This document shows, in pieces, positions 7,635 to 14,996 of a DNA stretch of 28,194 nucleotides. A model generated the notes under the pieces. The model had not been told where the DNA came from. It was given only the letters and a program-made list of their open reading frames with translations, and did no database searches. The translations under genes were made by a program, and so were the position numbers. The stretch comes from Puniceicoccales bacterium (GTDB lineage: Bacteria; Verrucomicrobiota; Verrucomicrobiia; Opitutales; UBA9783): assembly GCA_031260015.1 (NCBI GenBank), contig JAIRKR010000066.1:1-28194 (forward strand). The letters run 5' to 3'. Each line of letters begins with the position of its first letter. The stretch's first letter is position 1.

Positions 7635-8075
7635 TTAAGGATTTGAGTCCACAAGCGCAGATCCAAAGTAGAGGCCGATAATGGCGGACAAGAGGTGGGT
7701 ATCTAGAGGTGTAATGACAAGCCCTTTGAGTTGGGTCCACTGAATTTTTTCACAGGATGAAAAGAATAAAAACCCATTCGACATTTGAGAATAACCTACG
7801 GAAATGGGGAGTTCCGGGTGGAGCAATGCCATAAGTTTTGGGAATGCAATGACGAAAAATACGGCCATCAACGCAATTATTCTACGCGTTAGTTGTATTC
7901 CTTTGTGGGGAATATTACGCGCATTAGCGATGGAAATTTCCAGTAAGTTTCTTTTGTGTAATGCAAACAACCTTTCCCGATGACGCGTGAGGAGTGCAAG
8001 GCTAACTAAACGCATGGAACTTCCAAATAATGAAGAACCAAGAAGAGAAATTAATTCTGTGGGTAATGTGTTCAT
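7635..8075 (-). CDS. Holin-like phage membrane protein
   Basis: The product has 146 residues and is the first gene of the phage module. It begins with a glycine/serine hydrophobic helix (ELISLLGSSLFGSSM), then a charged RHRERLFALHKRN helix, a basic KGIQLTRRIIALMAVFFVIAFPKL segment that enters the membrane, and a C-terminal hydrophobic helix (LLSAIIGLYFGSAL). Three membrane segments with basic linkers fit the small 3TM holin-like proteins found beside terminase genes in Mu-like prophages. These may let particles or endolysin out. No endolysin gene is visible in the window. The gene is separated from accB only by an AT-rich divergent intergenic region. The function is inferred from topology and position. 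Confidence 0.55.
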   Translation of the reverse strand: MNTLPTELISLLGSSLFGSSMRLVSLALLTRHRERLFALHKRNLLEISIANARNIPHKGIQLTRRIIALMAVFFVIAFPKLMALLHPELPISVGYSQMSNGFLFFSSCEKIQWTQLKGLVITPLDTHLLSAIIGLYFGSALVDSNP

Positions 8076-8335
8076 GATAAGATTTGCAAGTGAATCTCAA
8101 TTTAACACATTTTTTCTATTTCTCAACAATTGGATTGGTTATATTTGATACGTTTTTTGTTTATGATCTGTTGTTTGTATTTGAAAATTGTAATTCTTGC
8201 TTAACAAAATTAAAAATTTGTCTAGATTTAAATTGATATAATTTTTTTGTTTTGGCGAATTGTCACTTGTTTTGTTTTAAATTTTTGTTGAAAACGAGCT
8301 ATGGGCCTGTAATCCTGAAGTAGAAGTTTTACGCT
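8076..8335. promoter_or_regulatory. AT-rich divergent intergenic region between phage module and accB
   Basis: This 260-bp stretch is clearly richer in A and T than its flanks and contains no open frame. It must hold the start signals of both the phage late module (leftward) and the accB operon (rightward). The best single promoter element I see is a perfect TATAAT at 8237-8242 on the plus strand, but no good -35 hexamer lies 16-18 bp before it. A weaker pair, TTGAAA then TAATCC with 16-bp spacing, lies closer to accB. No integrase, attachment-site repeat or terminator hairpin was seen here. Confidence 0.45.
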
Positions 8336-8794
8336 ATGGATATTCAAGATTTGCAGGCGATTATCAAACTAATGGAAAATTCCGATCTTTCGGAATTAAG
8401 TTTTGAAGGAGAAAAATTTAAGCTGTCTTTAAAACGAGGCGCACAGCCGTTAGTTGCACTGCCTAAGTCGCTCATTTCAATGCCATCGTTGGATGCGCAG
8501 TTGGAATCAAATAAGGAACAAGAAGTAAAAGCGTGTGTATCGGAAGATAAAAATATTCACTGGATTAAGGCCCCCATGGTGGGTACATTTTATAGTTCTG
8601 CTTCTCCGGAAAGTGGTCCTTTTGTAAGCAAAGGGGATCGCGTTACGGAAGGTAGCGTTGTATGCATTTTGGAAGCCATGAAAGTCATGAATGAAATTCA
8701 CGCCGAATGTTCGGGAGAAATCCTCGACATTCTGGTTGAAAGTGGGGCTCCCGTAGAATATGGACAAGCCTTGTTTAAAGTGAAATTAATTTAA
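8336..8794 (+). CDS. accB: Biotin carboxyl carrier protein of acetyl-CoA carboxylase
   Basis: The 152-residue protein carries biotin and shuttles the carboxyl group from biotin carboxylase to the carboxyltransferase in the first step of fatty-acid synthesis. The N-terminal helix (DIQDLQAIIKLMENSDLSEL) is the usual AccB start. A flexible linker of about 40 residues follows, then the biotinyl domain from about residue 76 (IKAPMVGTFY). The biotin motif EAMKVMNE has the acceptor Lys at 116, and the thumb SSASPES (87-93) typical of bacterial AccB is present. accC follows after 7 nt, so the two are one operon. The ATG lacks a clear ribosome binding site. The linker is short and lacks the long Ala/Pro stretch of E. 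coli. Confidence 0.97.
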   Translation: MDIQDLQAIIKLMENSDLSELSFEGEKFKLSLKRGAQPLVALPKSLISMPSLDAQLESNKEQEVKACVSEDKNIHWIKAPMVGTFYSSASPESGPFVSKGDRVTEGSVVCILEAMKVMNEIHAECSGEILDILVESGAPVEYGQALFKVKLI

Positions 8795-8801
8795 CACGAT
8801 T

Positions 8802-10184
8802 ATGATTCGAAAGGTTTTGATTGCGAACCGCGGTGAAATTGCCCTTAGGGTAGTGCGTGCGTGCCGTGAGTTGGGTATGAAAACTTTAGCCATCTATTCG
8901 GAAGTTGACGAGCAATCGTTGCACGTACAATTGGCGGATGAAGCCATTTGTATCGGGCCAGCACCCGCTATTCAAAGTTACCTAAAAACGGATCGTATTT
9001 TGAGTGCCGCCGAATTGGGAGATGCGGATGCAATTCACCCGGGATACGGTTTTTTGGCAGAAAATCCTACTTTTGCCGAGCAATGCGAAGCGTGCAATAT
9101 TAAATTTATCGGTCCCTCCTCAAATACGATTCGTAAAATGGGAGATAAAGTTTTAGCGCGTAAAATAGCCATTCGAGCCAACGTACCAACGGTCCCCGGA
9201 AGCGAAGATACGATTCTGGATGAAAAGACGGGGTTAAAAGTTGCCAGCTCAATTGGGTATCCCGTAATCATCAAAGCGGCTGCCGGAGGTGGCGGAAAGG
9301 GGATGCGCATTGCCCACAGTACGGTTGCTTTTTCAAAGGAATTTCGTACGGCCCAAACGGAGGCAGAAAAGGCGTTTAATAACGGGGCCGTATACGTTGA
9401 AAAATATATAGAAGAGCCCCATCATGTTGAATTTCAGATTTTAGGAGATCGGTATGGGAATATCGTTCATCTGGGAGAGCGCGACTGTTCAGTGCAGCGT
9501 AGATACCAAAAGTTGATTGAAGAGGCTCCCGCAACGTTCCTGAGCGATGCATTGCGTACCAAGATGAGTAAGGCGGCCGTTAAATTGGCGAAAGCTTGCG
9601 ACTACGAAGGGGCTGGAACCTTGGAGTTTTTGGTGGATAAATATGGCAGTTTTTATTTCATTGAAATGAATACGCGCATTCAGGTTGAGCATACGGTTAC
9701 CGAGGAAGCGATGGGTGTTGACTTGGTAAAATGGCAGCTGCGAATTGCCAATGGAGAACGTCTTACATTGGAGCAAAAGCATGTTCAGTGCAGAAAACAT
9801 GCCATTGAGTGTAGAATTAATGCGGAAGATTCGGAAAAAAATTTTGTTCCATGTCCCGGTAATATTGATTTGTATTACGCCCCCGGAGGATACGGAGTGC
9901 GTGTGGATTCACACGTGTACGGTGGGTACAGCATCCCTCCCTACTACGACAGTATGGTGGGGAAATTAATTGTTTCGGCGGATACGCGTGAAGAGGCCAT
10001 TGAACGCATGCATCGTGCGCTTAACGAGTATATTATTCGAGGGATTAAAACGACCATTCCGCTCTGTAAAAAAATTATGCAGGATCCTTCCTTCAGGATC
10101 GGCAATGTGACGACGAAGTACGTAGAAACTTTTTTTAACAGAACTGCAGAGTCTAACCCTGAAACGATCAAAATCCATGAGTAA
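8802..10184 (+). CDS. accC: Biotin carboxylase subunit of acetyl-CoA carboxylase
   Basis: The 460-residue enzyme uses ATP and bicarbonate to carboxylate the biotin on AccB. The N-terminal domain starts with the standard KVLIANRGEIALRV and has HPGYGFLAENP (79-89). The ATP-grasp domain has the glycine loop AAAGGGGKGMR (159-169), HHVEFQILGD (207-216), GERDCSVQRR (225-234), and the catalytic/metal stretch FIEMNTRIQVEHTVTE (286-301). The C-terminal domain has ECRINAED and the YYDSMVGKLI element. The length is normal (about 450). The stop overlaps the start of the Asp23 gene by 8 nt, which couples the two. No sign of decay. Confidence 0.97.
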   Translation: MIRKVLIANRGEIALRVVRACRELGMKTLAIYSEVDEQSLHVQLADEAICIGPAPAIQSYLKTDRILSAAELGDADAIHPGYGFLAENPTFAEQCEACNIKFIGPSSNTIRKMGDKVLARKIAIRANVPTVPGSEDTILDEKTGLKVASSIGYPVIIKAAAGGGGKGMRIAHSTVAFSKEFRTAQTEAEKAFNNGAVYVEKYIEEPHHVEFQILGDRYGNIVHLGERDCSVQRRYQKLIEEAPATFLSDALRTKMSKAAVKLAKACDYEGAGTLEFLVDKYGSFYFIEMNTRIQVEHTVTEEAMGVDLVKWQLRIANGERLTLEQKHVQCRKHAIECRINAEDSEKNFVPCPGNIDLYYAPGGYGVRVDSHVYGGYSIPPYYDSMVGKLIVSADTREEAIERMHRALNEYIIRGIKTTIPLCKKIMQDPSFRIGNVTTKYVETFFNRTAESNPETIKIHE

Positions 10185-10614
10185 AAATAAAGAGACAAAT
10201 GATGTGGCGGTACCTTTCCCGAAAAATGAAAACAATGCTGTGATGGGGGATATCAAAATTAACCACAGTGTTGTTGCAAGCATTGTGCGTTTGGCAGCGC
10301 AGGAAGTGGAAGGTGTCCATTCTGTGGGTGGAGGATTTGTGGAAGGTATCACCGAGATATTTTCCAAAAAGGATTCCGATCGCGGTGTACGTGTATCCGA
10401 AAACGAAGTTGGAGAATATGTGATTGAAGTGCGTGTAAATTTGTTATTTGGTTTTGAACTTGCCAAGGTGGGTACGCATATTCAACACAACGTTTCGAAG
10501 CAAATTGCACGTATGACAATGAAGCAAGTTGATCGTATTGACGTTATTATTGATGGTGTGCGTACGGGGAAGCCCGCTCACACCGAAGTGGCAGAAAAGA
10601 GTAACGAAGTGTAA
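10177..10614 (+). CDS. Asp23/Gls24 family envelope stress protein (YqhY-like)
   Basis: The 145-residue product contains the Asp23 core: GDIKINHSVVASIVRLAAQ, EVEGVHSVGG, a VIEVRVNLLFGFELAKV strand region, the helix VSKQIARMTMKQVDRIDVIIDGV and a short hydrophilic tail. The gene overlaps accC by 8 nt. In Bacillus subtilis the Asp23 paralogue yqhY also follows accB-accC, and loss of it is known to perturb acetyl-CoA carboxylase function. The same gene order here suggests a shared role in controlling or scaffolding the carboxylase. A membrane partner candidate follows directly. The family call is firm; the role in this organism is inferred. Confidence 0.88.
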   Translation: MSKNKETNDVAVPFPKNENNAVMGDIKINHSVVASIVRLAAQEVEGVHSVGGGFVEGITEIFSKKDSDRGVRVSENEVGEYVIEVRVNLLFGFELAKVGTHIQHNVSKQIARMTMKQVDRIDVIIDGVRTGKPAHTEVAEKSNEV

Positions 10615-10622
10615 AATTATTT

Positions 10623-11096
10623 ATGTGGTTGGACGCAAAAACGTTTTTCAATGTATGGATGGAATCGGTCATAATTTACTGGCCCTGGATATTATTTGCA
10701 GTCGTCTTGTTAATATTGGGGTACTTTTTGCGCCTGCGGAGATTGCGCTTGAAACCTATTCGAGCGTCCGGTAGCGAATTGGGAGAATTATTTGTAACCC
10801 AAAAAGCATTGTTGAAGTTGATTGCGAGTACCGTCGTTGAGTTTGAAGCGCTGCGTATTGAGAAAATTAAGTTATTGGACAAAAAACATGCGCTGCGTGT
10901 CAGATTATACATCAAGTTGCAGCCTGAAATAATGTTTGATCAAATTTCCATGCAATTGCAGGAAAAAATAAAGCAAATTTTTTCCAAGTACTTGGGGATA
11001 GCTAAAGCGGTGCACGTGGATGTTATTCTCGCCGGTATTCTTCAAGAGGCATCTCGTGTACCCGTAAATGGACAGCGGGACAGCTTTGAAAATTAG
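10623..11096 (+). CDS. AmaP-like membrane protein, Asp23 partner
   Basis: This 157-residue protein has one strong N-terminal membrane segment (about residues 17-37, IIYWPWILFAVVLLILGYF), an adjoining arginine-rich stretch, then a soluble alpha/beta domain with LFVTQKALLKLIASTVVEFEAL and a VRLYIKLQPEIMFDQISMQLQEKIKQIF segment. That soluble part has an Asp23-like pattern. The combination of a membrane helix with an Asp23-like domain matches the AmaP (Asp23 membrane anchor) type of organisation known from Firmicutes. It lies 8 nt after the Asp23 gene and 6 nt before trpS, in the same operon. It probably anchors the Asp23 protein to the inner membrane. Confidence 0.7.
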   Translation: MWLDAKTFFNVWMESVIIYWPWILFAVVLLILGYFLRLRRLRLKPIRASGSELGELFVTQKALLKLIASTVVEFEALRIEKIKLLDKKHALRVRLYIKLQPEIMFDQISMQLQEKIKQIFSKYLGIAKAVHVDVILAGILQEASRVPVNGQRDSFEN

Positions 11097-11102
11097 ATAC
11101 TT

Positions 11103-12092
11103 ATGGGTATAAAGAAAATTATTGTAACGGGAGCGCAACCTACGGGGGGATTTCACTTGGGCAATTATTTGGGCGCTGTTAAAAATTGGTGTTTGCTGCA
11201 GGAAGATTTTGAGTGTTTTTTTTTCATTCCCAACTTGCATGCGATTACTTGCCTATCTTATTCGCCTAAGGAATTGCGCCGTAATACGATTCAGATGCTG
11301 GCTCAATTTATGGCGTGTGGTCTTGATCCCCAAAAGTCCCATATGTTTATACAATCTTCCATTAGGGGGCATACGGAATTGGCATGGATATTGAGTTGCT
11401 TAACACCCGTTGGGCAGCTTTTTAGGATGACTCAATTTAAGGCTAAAAGTGAGCAAAAAGATTTCGTTGGCGGTGGTTTATTATACTATCCCATCTTGAT
11501 GGCAGCGGATATTTTGCTATACAATGCACATTTGGTTCCGGTGGGAGAAGATCAAAAGCAGCATGTAGAGTTAGCGCGCGATCTTGCCATCAAATTCAAT
11601 CAGACTTACGCCGAAACTTTTGATGTTCCGGAGCCTTACATTTTGAAGGCGGGAGCACGCGTGTACTCTTTGCAGGAGCCGACAAAAAAAATGTCTAAAT
11701 CGGATCCCAATCGGAAGGGAACCATTTTTATTTTTGAACCCATTGATGATATTAGGAAAAAGATTCGTTCGGCGGTCACGGATTCGGGTACGGGTATTAC
11801 TTTCTCAAAAAATAAGCCGGGGATTGCCAATTTGATGGATATTTTGGCAGCTTTAACGGGCCTAACTGTGGAAGCAATTGAAGCGGAGTACGGCACATAT
11901 TCCTATAGTGCTTTTAAAAATTGTGTGGCTGAGGCGGTCATTGAGCACGTAAAACCTTTGCAGGAACGATACTTAAAATTGCTCAAAAATAAAGAATATC
12001 TAGATTCTGTTTTGGAAGAAAGTAAAAAGGTAGTCCAAACACACGCATCCCGCACCATGTCAAAAGTCTATCGCAAGGTTGGATTGTTTTAA
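11103..12092 (+). CDS. trpS: Tryptophan-tRNA ligase
   Basis: The 329-residue class Ic synthetase charges tRNA-Trp. The HIGH-type signature is HLGN (18-21) inside TGAQPTGGFHLGNYLGA. The Trp/ATP binding region has YPILMAADILLYNAHLVPVG, GEDQKQH lies at 148-154, and the KMSKS loop is perfect (196-200). The length is normal (about 330). The gene closes the accB operon, 6 nt after the AmaP-like gene, and no hairpin terminator is evident after it. After its stop the plus strand runs directly into decayed transposase sequence, so downstream operon members may have been separated by insertion. Confidence 0.96.
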   Translation: MGIKKIIVTGAQPTGGFHLGNYLGAVKNWCLLQEDFECFFFIPNLHAITCLSYSPKELRRNTIQMLAQFMACGLDPQKSHMFIQSSIRGHTELAWILSCLTPVGQLFRMTQFKAKSEQKDFVGGGLLYYPILMAADILLYNAHLVPVGEDQKQHVELARDLAIKFNQTYAETFDVPEPYILKAGARVYSLQEPTKKMSKSDPNRKGTIFIFEPIDDIRKKIRSAVTDSGTGITFSKNKPGIANLMDILAALTGLTVEAIEAEYGTYSYSAFKNCVAEAVIEHVKPLQERYLKLLKNKEYLDSVLEESKKVVQTHASRTMSKVYRKVGLF

Positions 12093-12190
12093 ATTAAGCC
12101 GCTGGGTTATAAAAGTGAGAGCCACATCAAATTGAGTGAGTATCTGCGTTTAGCAGCATTATAGGCATCTAAAAGTTCGAAAAGAGTCAG

Positions 12191-12451
12191 GTCATGGTGT
12201 GGGACAACGCAAGCTTTCACAAAAATGAGAAGGTTGAAAAAACGATCGAAGACGCCGGATGAAAACTTATTTGACTACCGTCGTATTCTCCAGATTTAAA
12301 TCCGATTGAGTGTTTGTGGGCTCATCTGAAAAAATGACTTAGAAATCACATTTCTACCTACGATACCCTGTCGTATGCAATCGCTGCCTTTTTCTCTCGC
12401 GATATAATCTTTACCAATTCTAACCAGATGACTATAGCCGATACGTGTTGA
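12191..12451 (+). pseudogene. IS630-family transposase, C-terminal remnant
   Basis: Reading the frame with ATG at 12194 gives the conserved C-terminal DDE_3 part of IS630 transposases: VMVWDNASFHKNEKVEKTIEDAG, then LPSYSPDLNPIE, WAHLKK, LRN and a final ISTYDTLSYAIAAFF stretch. The second catalytic Asp (VWDNA) and the final Glu (NPIE) are visible. Three in-frame TGA codons interrupt it, and the first DDE Asp and the DNA-binding domain are missing. The frame ends at TGA 12449-12451, exactly where IS30-type sequence begins. It is a decayed fragment and not functional. Confidence 0.85.
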
Positions 12452-12892
12452 TAACGCTCGTCAATCGCCACTCAAAATTTCTCATTATTAAAAAAATCGG
12501 GATGGAAACTATGAAAAATACACGTTATACAATCGTTATTAGTTTGAAAAAGCTAACAAACCCTCCCAACCCATTATGGTTGACAACGGAAAAGTATTTG
12601 CGGGTCATGAACAAATTGCCCCAAAACGGGAGCGAAAATTTTCTTCGCAAAATCATACAGGTCCTGCGGCGGAAGACTTAACGAGCATGCGAAAACATTT
12701 GCCGAAAAAACAGAATTTCAAAAAATGTTTCGCATAAAAAAATACGAGGAATCGAGAATAAAGTGAACAATCGCTAGGGAAAAGTGTTGGGACACAAAAT
12801 ATCGTCTGAGATTTTTTGCGGTCATAACGCTTCTGCAATTGATATTTGCCCCTCCTTGTTGCACCTCAAACTTGAAACGGTGTATTAATATG
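12445..12892 (+). pseudogene. IS30-family transposase remnant, frameshifted
   Basis: In one frame the segment begins LITLVNRHSKFLIIKKI, which matches the '...LVERKSRF..' stretch of the IS30 catalytic core. After a frame change comes VDNGKVFAGHEQIA, the DNGKEFAGHE signature that carries the second catalytic Asp. Further frames give NNR-GKVLGHKISSEIF, a decayed copy of the RPRKxLGxKTPxEvF motif with the catalytic Glu region, and a final stretch ending near 12892. At least two frameshifts and several stops are present. The N-terminal helix-turn-helix domain is missing; it is replaced by the IS630 remnant that abuts it at about 12440. Confidence 0.75.
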
Positions 12893-13027
12893 ATTTGGTA
12901 CGTATTCCTGCAAAGGAAATTTTGCACCCATTTAAGCCGCTACGTCCTGGACAAATTTGCTGTGAACCGTGGTGATCGAGCTCAGAATTGACTGCGAGAT
13001 GTTGACGGGCGATTTTTCATCGATGCA
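12893..13027. other. Intergenic remainder after IS30 remnant
   Basis: This stretch between the IS30 remnant and the stop of the DUF1284 gene shows no gene, hairpin or repeat that I can support. It may include the true end of the insertion element, but no inverted repeat was recognised. Confidence 0.3.
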
Positions 13028-13435
13028 TTATTCGTCCATCCGAGCCGGACTAATGGAATTCCAATGTTTATTGCAAATCTTAAACCAGCGGCAGTTCCCG
13101 CAAATTTTTCCAAATTCTTTAGGACATAATTGTTTTTTCGTTGCTTTTTGTATTTCGAACATAGATGTAACATCACCTGCGTACAATTGGAAAATTTTTG
13201 CAAAATAAGCATCTAACTTCATTATTTCTTGCTCTTCTTCACATTGATGATTAACCCTTTTAGGACAGTGCTTACACACATCATCGCATTGATGGGTGAT
13301 ACTAATAATCTTCCCATGATAATTGTTGTTCAGAACAGACAAAATCTTTTTGACAGCTGCAATAAAGGCAGAGCTATACCCTTTCCCCTGAAAGCTTTGT
13401 AAACACATTAAATGATGAGGCCTAAGGTATATCAT
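13028..13435 (-). CDS. DUF1284 protein, cysteine-rich
   Basis: The 135-residue product starts with the family signature MIYLRPHHLMCLQSFQGKGYS. It carries a set of cysteines in CDDVCKHCPKR, HQCEEE, LCPKEFG and CGNCRWFKIC, likely for a metal or Fe-S site. The function of DUF1284 is unknown. In Firmicutes it is often found beside bioY. Here it overlaps bioY by 14 nt on the same strand, so the pair is one transcript read from the promoter upstream of bioY. The gene is intact. The neighbouring transposase remnants and the strong ribosome binding site of bioY suggest that the pair was acquired together. Confidence 0.85.
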   Translation of the reverse strand: MIYLRPHHLMCLQSFQGKGYSSAFIAAVKKILSVLNNNYHGKIISITHQCDDVCKHCPKRVNHQCEEEQEIMKLDAYFAKIFQLYAGDVTSMFEIQKATKKQLCPKEFGKICGNCRWFKICNKHWNSISPARMDE

Positions 13436-13967
13436 GCTCTAGTTTGTTAACAGTCAACAGCGAGAACACCAGCAGTTTCAGCAACTCGGTAAGAAAAAAC
13501 GGAGCAATTCCCAAGATATACGCTTTTGAAAAACCAACAAAACACGCAAGACGTAAATATCCACATATAAGGACTATCGAAATACCTACCAATCCTGCAA
13601 AAAAAACAGCCATAAAACCTTTGGCATGCGATTTTTGCAAAAGCGTTCCGGATAAATACACTGCGGGGATAAATCCCAACAGATATCCTCCCGTAGGGCC
13701 CAGTATTTCATGAATACCGAAAGAAAGTCCAGCAAATACAGGTAATCCAAACATCCCTTCCAGCAAGTAGAGCAAAACGGCTAACGTTCCCTGCTCCGCT
13801 CCTAATGAAGCGATAAATAGGACTGCCATTGTCTGCAAAGTTAGCGGAACCGGAATCAACGGTACTGTAACTTGGGCGCTTAAAAAAAGAACTGCAGATC
13901 CTAACAGACCTTTTAACAATTCTCGAACATTCAAATGCCAATATTCTATAGATTTTTGAAGCAACAT
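13422..13967 (-). CDS. bioY: Biotin transporter BioY (ECF S component)
   Basis: The 181-residue membrane protein binds biotin as the S component of an energy-coupling factor transporter. Family features are AQVTVPLIPVPLTLQTMAVLF (30-50), where the PVPxTxQT motif is diagnostic, the GxxxGxxAVLLYLLEGMFGLPVFAG segment, and GPTGGYLLGF (90-99). Five to six membrane helices are apparent. No ecfA/ecfT genes are in the window; solitary BioY or a distant shared ECF module are both known arrangements. The start at ATG 13967 has a long GAGGAGGAG site (13970-13978). It lies on the strand opposite to its neighbours and its product supplies the cofactor used by AccB. Confidence 0.95.
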   Translation of the reverse strand: MLLQKSIEYWHLNVRELLKGLLGSAVLFLSAQVTVPLIPVPLTLQTMAVLFIASLGAEQGTLAVLLYLLEGMFGLPVFAGLSFGIHEILGPTGGYLLGFIPAVYLSGTLLQKSHAKGFMAVFFAGLVGISIVLICGYLRLACFVGFSKAYILGIAPFFLTELLKLLVFSLLTVNKLEHDIP

Positions 13968-14004
13968 ATCTCCTCCTCACCTTTCTATGTATCAAATAAA
14001 TACT

Positions 14005-14037
14005 GTATTACTATACTTATACACCCTTTAATTTCAA
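14005..14037 (-). promoter_or_regulatory. bioY promoter with overlapping palindrome
   Basis: On the minus strand a -35 TTGAAA (plus 14032-14037) is followed after 16 bp by a -10 TATAGT (plus 14010-14015). An imperfect palindrome of 18 bp (GTATTACTATACTTATAC, 14 of 18 positions symmetric) covers 14005-14022 and so overlaps the -10. Such placement suits a repressor operator. A BirA or other biotin-responsive repressor would be the natural candidate, but the sequence does not match a BirA consensus that I can quote. Confidence 0.5.
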
Positions 14038-14162
14038 GTCTCCAAACTATAAAACTTGTATACTGCGTAATCCATACATCTTTAGAGACGAATCATCTAC
14101 AAATTTTTGAAAGTGTTCCCTGAACGTCAAACGATGGATCAATACTTGTATGTCCTAGAATA

Positions 14163-14903
14163 TTATGTGGGGAGGTAATTTTTCAAAAATTGTTCTTGAT
14201 AATTTTGAATTTGTTCAATGCCTACGCGTGCCAAGTCGAGCAAAGTATTCAGTTGATCGTTTGAAAAAGGTGTTTTTTCCGCCGTGCCCTGAATTTCAAT
14301 AAAATGCCCTTTGCCATTCATAACAACGTTTAAATCTACTTCTGCCGCGCTGTCTTCCGCATAATTTAAATCAAGGAGTGCTTGGCCATCGCAGATGCCT
14401 ACGCTGACTGCTCCAACGCTGTCCATAAAGGGATTTGTTTTTAATTTACCTTCACGCAGTAGGTGGTGGATAGCCAATTGGGCAGCCACATAAGCTCCAG
14501 AAACGGAGGCGGTACGCGTGCCACCATCCGCTTGCAATACGTCGCAGTCGATCCAGAGCGTATGGCCTTCCAGGGCATGAAAATGGGTAATTGCACGCAT
14601 AGAACGACCGATGAATCGTTGAATTTCAACGCTTCTGGAATCACGTTTGCCGGAAACGCATTCTCTCGGCTTGCGTTCCAAAGTAGCGTACGGAAGCAAA
14701 GCGTACTCGGCGGTTATCCAACCGTTATGCGTACAGCCTTGTTTCTTCATCCAATGAGGTGTTTTCTCTTCCAGTGTGACCGCGCAGATAATTTTTGTGT
14801 TCCCGTATTCAACGAGCACGGATCCCATGGCGTTGGGAGCAATATTTGGAACCAATGAGAAAGGTCTTAGAGCGTTAGAGGGACGTTCGATTCTTGCAAG
14901 CAT
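14163..14903 (-). CDS. rph: Ribonuclease PH
   Basis: The 246-residue enzyme trims the 3' end of tRNA precursors by phosphorolysis. It has the RPSNALRPF start, GSVLVEYGNTKIICAVT (27-43), the RDSRSVEIQRFIGRSMRA segment (88-105) with phosphate-binding Arg residues, and the family signature QADGGTRTAS (124-133). A VDLNVVMNGKGHFIEIQGTAE block follows (190-210). The length is normal and the motifs are intact. It is the only gene on the minus strand between bioY and the secreted-protein gene and is divergent from the prepilin gene. The usual partner genes (for example the rdgB-like pyrophosphatase) are not adjacent. Confidence 0.95.
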   Translation of the reverse strand: MLARIERPSNALRPFSLVPNIAPNAMGSVLVEYGNTKIICAVTLEEKTPHWMKKQGCTHNGWITAEYALLPYATLERKPRECVSGKRDSRSVEIQRFIGRSMRAITHFHALEGHTLWIDCDVLQADGGTRTASVSGAYVAAQLAIHHLLREGKLKTNPFMDSVGAVSVGICDGQALLDLNYAEDSAAEVDLNVVMNGKGHFIEIQGTAEKTPFSNDQLNTLLDLARVGIEQIQNYQEQFLKNYLPT

Positions 14904-14996
14904 ACGTTTGTATTATTGAAAGCAAAGGGAGAAGTTGACAAGATTTTTGTCTACCTACTTGACTACAGAGTTGGAGTAAGTTACCCTAATGATAAC

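Noticed and set aside
9489..9800. 103-residue minus-strand frame inside accC
   Set aside because: It is antisense to a highly conserved part of accC and has the composition of a shadow frame.
12191..12451. TGA read as tryptophan in this genome
   Set aside because: secG, the glycosyltransferase, comEC and two phage genes end in TGA, several in ATGA overlaps with the next start. All enzymes use TGG for Trp. The code is therefore standard and the TGA codons in the IS remnant are decay or foreign origin.
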